The notes under the pieces are model-generated. The model saw only the letters and a list, made by a program, of their open reading frames with translations. It did no database searches and was not told where the DNA came from. Position numbers and translations under genes: made by a program. A DNA stretch of 64,000 nt from Brevibacillus brevis (GTDB lineage Bacteria > Bacillota > Bacilli > Brevibacillales > Brevibacillaceae): positions 3,442,501-3,506,500 of the forward strand of contig NZ_CP041767.1 of the NCBI RefSeq assembly GCF_022026395.1, read 5' to 3'. Below are positions 1 through 8,112 of the stretch, one piece after another. Position 1 is the stretch's first letter. The number at the start of each line of letters is the position of its first letter.

Positions 1-697
1 AAAACTCTTCCCGTTTCTTTTCAGGACCACGCTCGTCATTCAAAACCATGCGCAGCTTTTTCAAAAGGAATGCCGTCTCACGGAATCGATCACGAATGGT
101 CTCATAATCAAAGCGAGCGTTGCCAAACACCGCGTCATCCGGGAGAAAACGTACCGTTGTTCCAGTGCGTTTGGTGTTCCCTGTGATTTCAAGACCGGTA
201 ACCGGTTTACCAACATGCTCAGTTCCATTTGCATCTACAACATATTCAAAGCGTTGCTTATGAATTTTGCCTTCCCGATGGATTTCAACCTCAAGCCATT
301 TGGACAAGGCCACAACAACACTGGAACCTACTCCGTGCAAGCCACCACTTTTTTTATATCCGCCACCGCCGAATTTACCACCGGCATGGAGCGTCGTAAA
401 AATGACTTCTGGTACAGGTCGGCCAGTCTTGTGCATACCCGTTGGAATTCCGCGCCCATGGTCCTCTACACTGACACTTCCATCCTTGTACAAAGTGACG
501 ATGATGCTATCATTAACGCCGGCAAGCGCCTCGTCTTTGGCATTATCTACAATTTCCCACAGCAGATGATGCAGGCCACGCGAGCCCGTGGAGCCTATGT
601 ACATTCCAGGGCGTTTTCGAACGGCAATCAAGCCTTCTAAGACCTGAATATCTTCTTCCGTATACGTTAATGTTTGCTGTGTTTCTGTTTCCTTCAA
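1..697 (-). CDS. parE: DNA topoisomerase IV subunit B, N-terminal part (runs off window)
   Basis: ATP-binding subunit of topoisomerase IV, which decatenates daughter chromosomes. Only about 232 N-terminal residues are present. The translation shows the GHKL ATPase motifs of the ParE/GyrB family: RKRPGMYIGST, the ATP-binding EIVDNAKDEALAG, the HGRGIP loop, and a GGKFGGGGYKKSGGLHGVG stretch. The tryptophan in LLWEIVDNAKDEA and the short GGGGYKKSGG segment favour ParE over GyrB. The start is a TTG at 697 behind GAGGGGAG with a six-base spacer; no ATG lies in a better place. parC would be expected next, beyond the left edge. Confidence 0.9.
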   Translation of the reverse strand, partial: MKETETQQTLTYTEEDIQVLEGLIAVRKRPGMYIGSTGSRGLHHLLWEIVDNAKDEALAGVNDSIIVTLYKDGSVSVEDHGRGIPTGMHKTGRPVPEVIFTTLHAGGKFGGGGYKKSGGLHGVGSSVVVALSKWLEVEIHREGKIHKQRFEYVVDANGTEHVGKPVTGLEITGNTKRTGTTVRFLPDDAVFGNARFDYETIRDRFRETAFLLKKLRMVLNDERGPEKKREEF

Positions 698-853
698 TCG
701 CGCTCTCCCCTCTACTCTTCGGACACGTAGAAAAACGATCATGCCTTTTTTACTGATGGCTAGCGTCGTATTCACCTTTTTTGAAAAACGCCGAGATGAT
801 TCAATCACCATTGAGAGGAACGTTTTCCTAATAAAAGCGAACACTTAATCGCT

Positions 854-883
854 ATTGTACCGTATGGTTCCCATAGTATTCAA
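854..883 (-). promoter_or_regulatory. Probable sigma-A promoter of parE
   Basis: On the minus strand TTGAAT (878-883) is followed after 18 bases by TACAAT (854-859). This gives a 5' leader of roughly 150 nt before the parE TTG start. Read from sequence only. Confidence 0.5.
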
Positions 884-904
884 CGCCAGTAGCAAAATGG
901 GGCA

Positions 905-1027
905 AAAAAGCCACCTCGCCCCTAGCGAGATGGCCGATTCTTCTCAGTATTCCTCGTTCTCATTCGTTCTGTACATGACAAGCTTATTCCATTAATTAGT
1001 GTAGCACTATTGGTGAAGATTGGTCAA
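905..1027 (-). ncRNA. Candidate short transcript upstream of parE
   Basis: The minus strand carries TTGACC (1022-1027), an 18-base spacer, TACACT (998-1003), about 60 bases, then a GC-rich hairpin (arms 910-919 and 925-934, one mismatch) followed by six T. This is a complete promoter-to-terminator unit that would make an RNA of about 85 nt. It holds only a 10-codon ORF (MYRTNENEEY). It could be a small RNA, a minimal peptide gene, or an attenuator upstream of parE; sequence alone does not decide. Confidence 0.35.
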
Positions 1028-1142
1028 AATGAAAAACCAAAACATTTGTTTCCCTTTCTCTATTTCTTCCCCCACTGCGTAAATCCTGCTACTATCAAGG
1101 AAAATATATGTCAATTGGTTCTTATGTAGCGTTCACAAACGT

Positions 1143-1210
1143 GCCTCAGGTATTTCCATTCATTCGCTCTTTGGCTTTGGACATCCTAAAAAGGCATCGA
1201 TTCCTGAGGC
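1143..1210 (+). promoter_or_regulatory. Inverted repeat in the leader of the next gene
   Basis: GCCTCAGG (1143-1150) and CCTGAGGC (1203-1210) are perfect complements 52 bases apart. The second arm ends a few bases before the ribosome binding site of the gene at 1230. It may form a leader hairpin or be an operator pair. Confidence 0.25.
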
Positions 1211-1229
1211 GAAAAAGGGGGGACTACAT

Positions 1230-1607
1230 TTGATCAGTGCTACCAAGCCGTTTGTCAAATTCCATAAGTATGATGCTGAGCTAGCTTCTGACGTTCATGC
1301 GTTAAATTCCGCCGGATACAACAGTGATGACATCTGGGTTTTGAAATGGAATCCAGATAAAAATCACTCCAATCAACGAAACAATTTTTATAAATACAGC
1401 ACCCACTTTGAAAGTGCCGTCGGTCACATTGACAGCATGGCGCATTTCTTTGACAATGGCGGTGAAGAATTGCGTACCCGTCTCGAAAAGCTAGGTCTTA
1501 CGAAAGACGAGTGCTCGGCATTGGTTCGGGAACTGCAAGAAACCGACTATACATGCCTTCTCGTTGTACGAGACCTTAAGGATAACATTATTAAAATGAA
1601 TGACTGA
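1230..1607 (+). CDS. Small cytoplasmic protein, possible general-stress (YflT-like) domain
   Basis: A 125-residue soluble protein without signal peptide or membrane segment. The N-terminal pattern (PFVKFHKYDAELASDVHALNSAGY, here shortened to its ends: PFVKF and the ALNSAGYNSDDIWVL segment) resembles the YflT/general stress protein 17M domain of Bacillus; this family call is from recall and moderate. The start is TTG at 1230, six to eight bases after AAAGGGGGGA. It stands alone, convergent with the DUF1292 gene at 1675, with a shared hairpin between them. No clear sigma-B promoter was found. Confidence 0.6.
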   Translation: MISATKPFVKFHKYDAELASDVHALNSAGYNSDDIWVLKWNPDKNHSNQRNNFYKYSTHFESAVGHIDSMAHFFDNGGEELRTRLEKLGLTKDECSALVRELQETDYTCLLVVRDLKDNIIKMND

Positions 1608-1620
1608 TGACCGCAAGAAA

Positions 1621-1656
1621 AAGCCACTGCTCGGTTTCTAACGCCAGCAGTGGCTT
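1621..1656. terminator. Bidirectional hairpin terminator
   Basis: Perfect 11-base arms AAGCCACTGCT (1621-1631) and AGCAGTGGCTT (1646-1656). The minus side is followed by TTTTT and ends the DUF1292 gene; the plus side has a weaker T tract. Confidence 0.8.
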
Positions 1657-1674
1657 GTTTCATTCTTACCGGGA

Positions 1675-1983
1675 TTACTTGTCTTCTTTAATGAGTTCGA
1701 TGCCTTCCAGCACTTCGTTCAGCTTCGCGTAAACAGTGCTTTCCTCATCTTCTTCCAATGGTACCATTTCGCCGCCGTCCACTTGGAATACGAAGATATC
1801 TACTTCTTCATCTTCTTCGCTTTCTTCATCTTCCACAGCTTCAGCCAAGGCAATATATTCTTTACCGTTCAGGTCGAACATAGCCAATACTTCGAAATCC
1901 CCCAACGGTTCACCATTTTCATCGTCCAATGTAATGATATCGCCCAACTCGAGGTCTTTGTTCTCTTCTGTCAATGTGTTCAC
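1675..1983 (-). CDS. DUF1292 family acidic protein
   Basis: A 102-residue, very acidic protein (a run of E and D around residues 50-62) of the DUF1292 family, which is widespread in Bacillota and has no settled function. The family core, LGDIITLDDENGEPLGDFEVL followed by YIALAE and a C-terminal VFQV strand, is present; length matches the family. The start chosen is GTG at 1983 (AAGGAC just upstream); a TTG at 1974 has better spacing to the same site and is possible. Single gene, ended by the hairpin at 1621-1656. Confidence 0.8.
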   Translation of the reverse strand: MNTLTEENKDLELGDIITLDDENGEPLGDFEVLAMFDLNGKEYIALAEAVEDEESEEDEEVDIFVFQVDGGEMVPLEEDEESTVYAKLNEVLEGIELIKEDK

Positions 1984-2079
1984 GTCCTTATGCAGATATT
2001 CGTATTCTGTTCCATCATACCGTTTTTTTCCGGGAGAAGCAAACAGGCGAATAACTCTGTGCCTTGCCTGTCCATGAAA

Positions 2080-2107
2080 AACAACCTACCGCGTAAGGCA
2101 GGTTGTT
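2080..2107 (-). terminator. Terminator of the ECF sigma/ABC operon
   Basis: Eleven-base arms (2080-2090 and 2097-2107, one A/C mismatch) with TTTTT on the minus side, directly after the last gene of the operon. Confidence 0.75.
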
Positions 2108-2113
2108 AGCTGA

Positions 2114-2284
2114 TTACTCACTATACTCTTGAAGAACACCTTTTTCAAGCAAAAACGCTTCTTCTGCCTGAAGAATCGTCACGATCGCTTCGCGTTTGAC
2201 GTACATCCCAGCAGATGCCAGACGGCTCTCAATCGCACGAAGCAGCTCTTCAAAATCAATGATCTGCACTTGTTCATCGCTCAC
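2114..2284 (-). CDS. Small hypothetical protein, last gene of the ECF operon
   Basis: Not recognised. A 56-residue soluble protein with two amphipathic helical stretches (FEELLRAIESRLASAG and a second with VTILQAEEAFLLEKGV). The start is GTG at 2284, seven bases after GGGAGG. Longer readings back to 2326 would overlap the permease gene and lack a ribosome binding site. It lies 31 bases after the permease gene and directly before the operon terminator, so it is very likely co-transcribed with the sigma/ABC genes. Confidence 0.65.
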   Translation of the reverse strand: MSDEQVQIIDFEELLRAIESRLASAGMYVKREAIVTILQAEEAFLLEKGVLQEYSE

Positions 2285-2315
2285 ATAAAAACCTCCCTTT
2301 TCCCATGCACCTTTT

Positions 2316-3182
2316 TCATTGTACACGAACAGGTCGTTTCTTCCAACTCCACCATTTTCGGCGAATTGGTTTTAACAAATAAGCGCTCCAGATGATGAGG
2401 ATAAAGGAAAGAACGAAGTACACACATGAGAAAAACAACCACGGTGCAAAAGTGATGTCATCGGATTGATCGAAAGACTCGCCTAAAATATCGAACAACA
2501 CGATAATAGGGTTCATCCCTGCCAGCATCTGTAGCTCATACATGCTCCAAACATTGGAATTGATGTACCGTTCCGGATGCGCCTGTTGCAAGGACTCCCC
2601 GATAAAAAAGAACAACAAGCCAGTACCTACTACAAAAAAGAAGGCAATGCCGTATGTGGTGACCGTCGAAATCGACGTTCGTTTAATCCAAGTGGAGCAG
2701 AACAATCCCAACGACCCGAGAAAAAACATATTCACCGCGAGAAAAAGGACGAGTTGGGCCATTTGTTCCGGGGAGACGCTCCCGTACAGCATTACGATAC
2801 TGTACAAAGGCATCGAGGCAATCAAAAGCAGCGTGGAGAACGCCAAAGACGTAATGAGCTTGCTCAAAATAATCGTGCGCGTCGACAATTGGGTCGTCAG
2901 CAAAATATGCAAGGTCTGGCGTTCTCTCTCCCCACTGATCGCTCCAGCAGTCAGGGCAGGTGCCACAAAGCAAACCATCGCGTAGTGTATCCCCGCAGAT
3001 ATCAGAAACAGATCCTGGTTATCCCCTAACGATTCGGCCTTCAGGGGGTCCATGAGCAAAAAGCCCATCGGTATTCCCCCCATGACAAATAAGTAAATCG
3101 CTAATATGAGCATGGTCTTTCTCGAGCGGAATCTTTCCCGCATTTCTTTTACCAAAAGTGGATTGAACAAGAAGTCGCTCAC
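2316..3182 (-). CDS. ABC-2 type transporter permease
   Basis: Integral membrane subunit of an ABC transporter, 288 residues with about six hydrophobic segments (near residues 22-45, 60-80, 105-130, 135-160, 170-195, 245-270). The N-terminal FNPLLVKEMRERFRSRKT is typical of permeases paired with CcmA/NosF-like ATPases. The GTG start overlaps the stop of the ATPase gene upstream (GTGA at 3179-3182), so the two are translationally coupled. The substrate cannot be read from sequence. Its place in an ECF-sigma operon resembles YxlG in the B. subtilis sigY operon. Confidence 0.8.
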   Translation of the reverse strand: MSDFLFNPLLVKEMRERFRSRKTMLILAIYLFVMGGIPMGFLLMDPLKAESLGDNQDLFLISAGIHYAMVCFVAPALTAGAISGERERQTLHILLTTQLSTRTIILSKLITSLAFSTLLLIASMPLYSIVMLYGSVSPEQMAQLVLFLAVNMFFLGSLGLFCSTWIKRTSISTVTTYGIAFFFVVGTGLLFFFIGESLQQAHPERYINSNVWSMYELQMLAGMNPIIVLFDILGESFDQSDDITFAPWLFFSCVYFVLSFILIIWSAYLLKPIRRKWWSWKKRPVRVQ

Positions 3183-4111
3183 TCCATACCGACTCCTTCC
3201 GTAATCGCTAAGAAGACGTCTTCTAAATCTTTCTTGGAATCGCCATAGTAGACGACTGCGACCTGCTCATCCAGCAGTTCTTGAAGCAATTCAGCTTTTT
3301 GTTGCTCCGTCCCTTGAAAGTAGAAGCGAAAGCCTCCCATATAGTCTGTCAATTGATGGACATACGGAGAGCTCGCTAATAGAAGTCCGGCTTTGTCCAA
3401 ATTCCGCAGGGCTCTCAGTTGCATCCGGCTTTGCCCTGTATCCCGATTGCTGACCTCATGCACAGACCCATACGCAATTAATCTGCCTTTTTCAATGACA
3501 CCAATATCATCACACAGCTCGGCTAGCTCCGGCAAAACATGGGAGCTGATAATAATCGTCTTGCCCATTTCGCGTAGCTGTTTCATAATTTCGCGCAACT
3601 CGATACGAGCTCGCGGGTCCAGTCCTGATGCGGGTTCATCCAAAATCAGCACGGCCGGATCATGTACGAGACAACGCGCTAATCCCAGACGCTGTTGCAT
3701 GCCTCGAGACAAAGAATCGACGAAAGCGTCTGCTTTGTGAGACAAATTCACCAGTTCTAAAAGATCACCGACGAGTGCCCGTCTTTTCGAGGCAGGAATT
3801 TTGTATGCTCCAGCATAAAACTCCAAATACTCCACCGCTGTCAAATTGTCATATACACCAAAAAAATCGGGCATGTAGCCAACAGACTGGCGCACACTTG
3901 CAGGGTCTTTTCGTACATTGTAGCCACAGACAAAGGCTTCCCCTTCACTCTGTTCCAAAAGGGTGGACAAGATGAGCATCGTGGTAGATTTTCCGGCGCC
4001 ATTTGGACCAATGAAACCGAACACCTTTCCTGGCTCAATGGAAAGGTTCAAATCCGTCAACGCTTGCAAATTGCCGTATCTTTTTCCTAAATGAACGGTT
4101 TCAATTACCAT
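3179..4111 (-). CDS. ABC transporter ATP-binding protein
   Basis: Nucleotide-binding subunit, 310 residues. Walker A is GPNGAGKST (residues about 34-42), the signature is LSRGMQQRL, Walker B is VLILDEPASGLDP and the switch histidine lies in IIISSHVLPEL. A C-terminal extension of about 90 residues follows the ATPase core, as in the CcmA/NatA/YxlF group. The ATG overlaps the stop of the upstream membrane protein gene, and GAGGGGG precedes it. It should work with the permease encoded next, either as an exporter or in envelope maintenance under control of the ECF sigma factor. Confidence 0.85.
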   Translation of the reverse strand: MVIETVHLGKRYGNLQALTDLNLSIEPGKVFGFIGPNGAGKSTTMLILSTLLEQSEGEAFVCGYNVRKDPASVRQSVGYMPDFFGVYDNLTAVEYLEFYAGAYKIPASKRRALVGDLLELVNLSHKADAFVDSLSRGMQQRLGLARCLVHDPAVLILDEPASGLDPRARIELREIMKQLREMGKTIIISSHVLPELAELCDDIGVIEKGRLIAYGSVHEVSNRDTGQSRMQLRALRNLDKAGLLLASSPYVHQLTDYMGGFRFYFQGTEQQKAELLQELLDEQVAVVYYGDSKKDLEDVFLAITEGVGME

Positions 4112-6333
4112 TTCCGCACCCCCTCTACCTGGAAAATTGGCTCTGGTAGAGCTAATCGCGACGTTCCATTGTGGGAAAAACGAAGCAATAACGATTGATT
4201 TGGCGTCAAGACTTGCTGGAGTTCATTATCGAGGACAAGTCTCGTCCCGCGTTCAACAGGTATCCACCTACCGCTCTTTTGGTGGAAGTATTCGATTCTA
4301 AAAGGCTTGAATGAACTGTGATTCAATGGTACCGTTATTCGCTTCATATTGATCGCAGCTTTGTCTGACCGCAGCTCAAATGTAATGCTACCCTTTCCAA
4401 GCTGCCAAATGTATCCGGTATTGTCGAAGTCTCCTACCACTTCATACATTTCGGCATCTAGCAAACCATAAGGAAAAGTCACTAGACCTTGTTCATTCGG
4501 CTGGAATTGAATAGACTGCTGAATGACATTCCAGTAATTCGCTTGGTGAGGCACCTGCATTGTCATCAGAGGAAGAGGCTCTTTCGTTGTACCGATGATA
4601 CTTACCTGATTCCCCTCTTCATAATCAACGACTCTTTCCTGCATTTCCTTGATTCGTTCTTCTATTGTTTGCAATTCGTTTGTTGCCTTTGGTTTTCTTG
4701 GCATAAACAGGGGTTCAAGCACACTGTCAACCTGCTTTTCTTCGCCCTTTTTCAATGGCCCAAGTGGAATTCGTTGAAAACCAATTTCAATATAAGTTTG
4801 ATCGTAAGCAAACTCTGTATTGTTTTTCACTTTCCCTTGCAGCCGATTTTCATTAATTCGCAAGGAAGCATCAAAAGCCCCCATGTCGTGCTTTACGCCG
4901 ATAGCAATTGCTTGTTTCGGTGTCAAATAGGGGAGATTACGGAAAGAGAGAACCTCTTCACCAACCATTAACCCCTCTGGTCGATAATCATTTCGCCCGA
5001 CTGTCAAAGGCAGGGCAGCGATCGAAGGTTCGAGCTGAACATCGTATTCGTTCTGATCCACCCCTAAAAACGTAGTGGCTGAGCGAACATGAGCCAGTGA
5101 CTCATCTAATATGTCGATCTTGGTTACGGCATAGCTGGTACTCGTTTTCACAACAGCAGGCTTTCCAACCGCGAATATAGCAACGGTCAAGAAAATTCCT
5201 CCTGCTGGGATGACTCCCCACGCCCATTCAGGTTTTCTCATTCTTTTTAGAACGAAGTATGTCAATGGTGCAAGTACAATTACATATCCGCCCCACAACG
5301 CCACCATCCAGATCGGCGGAGGCGTTTGTACTTCAGGAATCTTCTTGCTCAAATCAAGAAAAGGCCGGGTCATTTGATCCATAAAAGGCTTCTCTTCAAA
5401 AATCTTCTTGGCGCCATGCTGGGTCATTGCATTCTGCCACAGTTGTGGATTGAACTGCCACGATGCCAACGGCTCTGCTGTCACATCATAGTTGACAAAT
5501 AGCAGCAACCCTCTGCCGTACGATTTTGACACAAATAAGGGCATGTCACGGTTGTATACACCGATACTGCCATTTGGCGCGACTTTTGCAATGTCATACT
5601 CACTAAGTGCTTGCTGCAGATCAATATTACCAGCTTTTCCGGCTTCCACAGGGAGAATATCAGCAAACCGCTGGATCATCCCATCTTGATTGGGACCTGC
5701 CGAAACAACCACGATCCCTCCCAGCTGGATCCACTCCTTGATCGCTGCCATCTGTTGATCATTTATTGTGGAGCCGCTATTGCCTGCCAGCGCTAACATG
5801 TCTATGTTTTCGTAAATCCACGATTGGTCAGGCAACATTTGTTCCGTGAGATTTTGTACGGACAAGGGGCGATTCATTTTGGATTGTGACTGATTGACGG
5901 CAAGGAAGTGAAACGCATTGCCCTCCTCACTAATCACCCCAATGGTGCGGCCGTCTGTTGGATATGAGATTCGCAGCTTTTCACTTTTGAGAACTTGACC
6001 GTTTTGCGTTACCTGGACGTACCAATCATCGAGCAATATTTGGGAAGGCATATCAAAGTAAACGGTTGTGCTCTTTCCTTGCTCGAGTTTTATTGGACGC
6101 CGAAGCTTAAATTCATTATTTTTTTTGACTTGTCGCTGCGATAACTCTACGGCCCCTGTGAAATTCTGTTCCTGGCTGGTTACCTTAACGTTTAGTCTCA
6201 TCCATGATTCATATTTGACGATCCCACTTAAAGGTATTTCGAATTGTATGTCTATGTTGCTCTCTGCCATAGCTGGGCGTATCGAAAAGCTAAGCCATGT
6301 GATGACAAAGATTAACATCCATTTCCATCTCAT
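4105..6333 (-). CDS. Large membrane-anchored exported protein of the ECF operon
   Basis: A 742-residue protein with an N-terminal signal peptide (cut likely after RPAMA), a long extracellular part, and two membrane helices near residues 345-400 (MVALWGGYVIVLAPLTYFVL, then a second ending in FLTVAIFAVG). The segment IDMLALAGNSGSTINDQQ to GGIVVVSAG (residues about 155-215) looks like the Rossmann-type glutamine-amidotransferase-like fold seen in many membrane proteins near ABC transporters; no catalytic triad was identified. The rest is beta-rich. The start is ATG at 6333, after GCGGAGG; an upstream ATG at 6351 overlaps the previous stop but has no better site. It may be the sensor or external partner of the ABC pair. 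Confidence 0.7.
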   Translation of the reverse strand: MRWKWMLIFVITWLSFSIRPAMAESNIDIQFEIPLSGIVKYESWMRLNVKVTSQEQNFTGAVELSQRQVKKNNEFKLRRPIKLEQGKSTTVYFDMPSQILLDDWYVQVTQNGQVLKSEKLRISYPTDGRTIGVISEEGNAFHFLAVNQSQSKMNRPLSVQNLTEQMLPDQSWIYENIDMLALAGNSGSTINDQQMAAIKEWIQLGGIVVVSAGPNQDGMIQRFADILPVEAGKAGNIDLQQALSEYDIAKVAPNGSIGVYNRDMPLFVSKSYGRGLLLFVNYDVTAEPLASWQFNPQLWQNAMTQHGAKKIFEEKPFMDQMTRPFLDLSKKIPEVQTPPPIWMVALWGGYVIVLAPLTYFVLKRMRKPEWAWGVIPAGGIFLTVAIFAVGKPAVVKTSTSYAVTKIDILDESLAHVRSATTFLGVDQNEYDVQLEPSIAALPLTVGRNDYRPEGLMVGEEVLSFRNLPYLTPKQAIAIGVKHDMGAFDASLRINENRLQGKVKNNTEFAYDQTYIEIGFQRIPLGPLKKGEEKQVDSVLEPLFMPRKPKATNELQTIEERIKEMQERVVDYEEGNQVSIIGTTKEPLPLMTMQVPHQANYWNVIQQSIQFQPNEQGLVTFPYGLLDAEMYEVVGDFDNTGYIWQLGKGSITFELRSDKAAINMKRITVPLNHSSFKPFRIEYFHQKSGRWIPVERGTRLVLDNELQQVLTPNQSLLLRFSHNGTSRLALPEPIFQVEGVRKW

Positions 6334-6347
6334 GCTTGTTCCTCCGC

Positions 6348-7424
6348 TCATTTTCGTGACGCCAAAGAGATAACCAGTTGTTGCAGCTGATCATGGCGTG
6401 AGATAAGCAGTAAGTGCTTACCTTGGTTTGCCCAGTTTCCTTTGATCAGCTCTTCAGATGACTGGTTTCGCAATGGTAGCTCGCGTGTCACAAAAGGCTC
6501 TACACCCACGTTTACTTCCATCAGCGTTCCGTTTGGGTGTGTATAGGTCAATTTCGTATCGGAGCTCCACGATGCCCACTGTCCCACTGCAAGCGGGGTA
6601 ACTTTCCCCGTTCGCATTTCCATCAGCTGTACTTCACCTGCTTTATTGAAGGCAAGCAAGCTTCCATCTGGCGACCATTCAGGCTGAGAGCCTTCTACAA
6701 GCTTCCATTCTTGGAACGAAACTGTGCTGCTCACCCAAATTTCTTCGACGCCATTTTTCGAGCGGGTAAAGGCAAGCGAATCATCATGTTCAGACCAGCT
6801 TGGTGAAGCGTATAATACTCCTTCTTCTTCCTTCAGCAATCGGCTGCTTCCCATGCTGTAAGCCGTCGGCATCTCCACAATCCATATCCGCGATAATTTT
6901 TTATCCTGCTCGACGACAGCGATTTGCTTTCCAGAATTAGACCATGCTACCCCGGTGTATTTGCCTTCTGTTGGCGGCAATTTGATCGTGACTGGCTTTA
7001 ATTCCTCGTCGATTGGAATGGTTTTCAGCTCTGTATTGTTATTGATATAAGCTAGCTGAGTGGCTTTGCGATCAATGTCAACAAGCTCCACGGCTGCTTG
7101 TGCTGGCAGTTTAAGGACTTCATGCTCTCGAACGGCAAGAGAGGTATTGTTCCACCACACAAATCCGCCTATGGCAAGGGTGAGCGCAGCAGCAGCGATT
7201 CCGCTCCAAACTAACTTCCCAAGCTTTTTGGGTGCGGCATTTGGAGCCTTTGTCTGTTTGGCCTCGAGATCTCTCATTTTCTGGAGCAATTGCTTTTTCA
7301 GGTCTGATTTTAGCTGATAATTGACTGGAACCGATCCGCGCATCTGCTTCAAATGGGCTAGGAGTTGGGTTACGGTCTGATCATCCGATTGATGATCCTG
7401 GGGGTGTTTCTCCTCTTCTCTCAT
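6348..7424 (-). CDS. Membrane-anchored beta-propeller protein, probable anti-sigma factor
   Basis: 358 residues: a charged cytoplasmic N-terminus of about 70 residues, one membrane helix near residues 71-90 (LVWSGIAAAALTLAIGGFVW), then an external WD40/TolB-like propeller with repeats such as GVAWSNSGKQIAVVEQD, SPSWSEHDDSLAFTR and QPEWSPDGSLLAFN. The gene overlaps the ECF sigma gene by four bases (7421-7424), the usual place of an anti-sigma gene, and the topology fits (inside sigma-binding region, outside sensor). No ZAS zinc motif was seen, so the anti-sigma role is inferred from position and topology. Confidence 0.65.
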   Translation of the reverse strand: MREEEKHPQDHQSDDQTVTQLLAHLKQMRGSVPVNYQLKSDLKKQLLQKMRDLEAKQTKAPNAAPKKLGKLVWSGIAAAALTLAIGGFVWWNNTSLAVREHEVLKLPAQAAVELVDIDRKATQLAYINNNTELKTIPIDEELKPVTIKLPPTEGKYTGVAWSNSGKQIAVVEQDKKLSRIWIVEMPTAYSMGSSRLLKEEEGVLYASPSWSEHDDSLAFTRSKNGVEEIWVSSTVSFQEWKLVEGSQPEWSPDGSLLAFNKAGEVQLMEMRTGKVTPLAVGQWASWSSDTKLTYTHPNGTLMEVNVGVEPFVTRELPLRNQSSEELIKGNWANQGKHLLLISRHDQLQQLVISLASRK

Positions 7425-7975
7425 TCGGAGTCCCCCCTCTCATACATCTTCTGAAGTTTTTGTAATCCGCGATAAGAAATCATTTTGATACTCGATTCTG
7501 TTTTGCCGAGCACCTCAGCTACCTGACTGATTTTGAGGTCAGCAAAGTACCGGAGCATCAACACGTCACGTTGATCCTGAGACAACAAGTCCAGACGATC
7601 ACGAAGCAGACGAATCTCTTCATTCGTCAGCGCCTGTCGCTCCGGCTGCCATGTGTCATCCGGTTCTGCTCCTAGAAAATCTTCCTGGTCAACAGGTAAC
7701 TCCCTGTTTTTCCGCATAAAATCCACATATGTATTGTGAGCAATACGAAAAATCCATGATGCGAATGGACTTGTTCTGCTATATTGCTCGAATTTTTCTA
7801 GTGCTTTTAAAAAGACCACGGTGGTCAAATCATCGGCATCCCACGTACTTTGAACCCGGCATCGTAAATACCGGTTGACGCGATCAAAATATTCGTCATA
7901 CAGTTCCGTAAATGGACGAGATTCATAATAATCTCCGGATGATGGCCCCGACGGTTGCTTCATAGCCATTCCCAT
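7421..7975 (-). CDS. ECF-type RNA polymerase sigma factor
   Basis: 184 residues with the sigma-70 region 2 core (FTELYDEYFDRVNRYLR, DADDLTTVVFLKALEKF, SPFASWIFRIAHNTYVDFMR) and region 4 (LSQDQRDVLMLRYFADLKISQVAEVLGKTESSIKM, quoted here only as its ends LSQDQRDVL and TESSIKM). It directs RNA polymerase to ECF promoters, probably including its own at 8064-8090. The ATG at 7975 lies nine bases after GAGG. It is the first gene of the operon 7975-2114. The arrangement sigma, membrane regulator, membrane protein, ABC ATPase, permease is like the sigY-yxlCDEFG operon of B. subtilis, but the second and third proteins look unrelated. Confidence 0.9.
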   Translation of the reverse strand: MGMAMKQPSGPSSGDYYESRPFTELYDEYFDRVNRYLRCRVQSTWDADDLTTVVFLKALEKFEQYSRTSPFASWIFRIAHNTYVDFMRKNRELPVDQEDFLGAEPDDTWQPERQALTNEEIRLLRDRLDLLSQDQRDVLMLRYFADLKISQVAEVLGKTESSIKMISYRGLQKLQKMYERGDSE

Positions 7976-8012
7976 TTGCGTTTTCCTCGGTTTCTTCCAG
8001 ACTGAAGCATGT

Positions 8013-8046
8013 TCTCAGAATGGACTTTCTCCACTGCATTCTGAGA
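8013..8046 (-). promoter_or_regulatory. Inverted repeat between promoter and ECF sigma gene
   Basis: TCTCAGAATG (8013-8022) and CATTCTGAGA (8037-8046) are perfect 10-base complements with a 14-base loop. It lies in the expected 5' leader of the sigma gene, so it is either an mRNA hairpin or an operator. Confidence 0.5.
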
Positions 8047-8055
8047 CTACTCTAA

Positions 8056-8090
8056 CTAAGTAATACGTATTACTTAGGAAGAAAGTTTCA
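8056..8090 (-). promoter_or_regulatory. ECF-type promoter with an overlapping perfect 22-bp palindrome
   Basis: On the minus strand TGAAAC (8085-8090) is followed after 17 bases by CGTA (8064-8067), the classical pattern of sigma-W/X/M-type promoters, directly upstream of the ECF sigma gene. This fits autoregulation. The -10 region sits inside a perfect 22-bp palindrome at 8056-8077 (half-site CTAAGTAATAC), which would suit a dimeric DNA-binding protein. Confidence 0.65.
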
Positions 8091-8112
8091 TAATGTGGCA
8101 AAGTTTTTTGAA

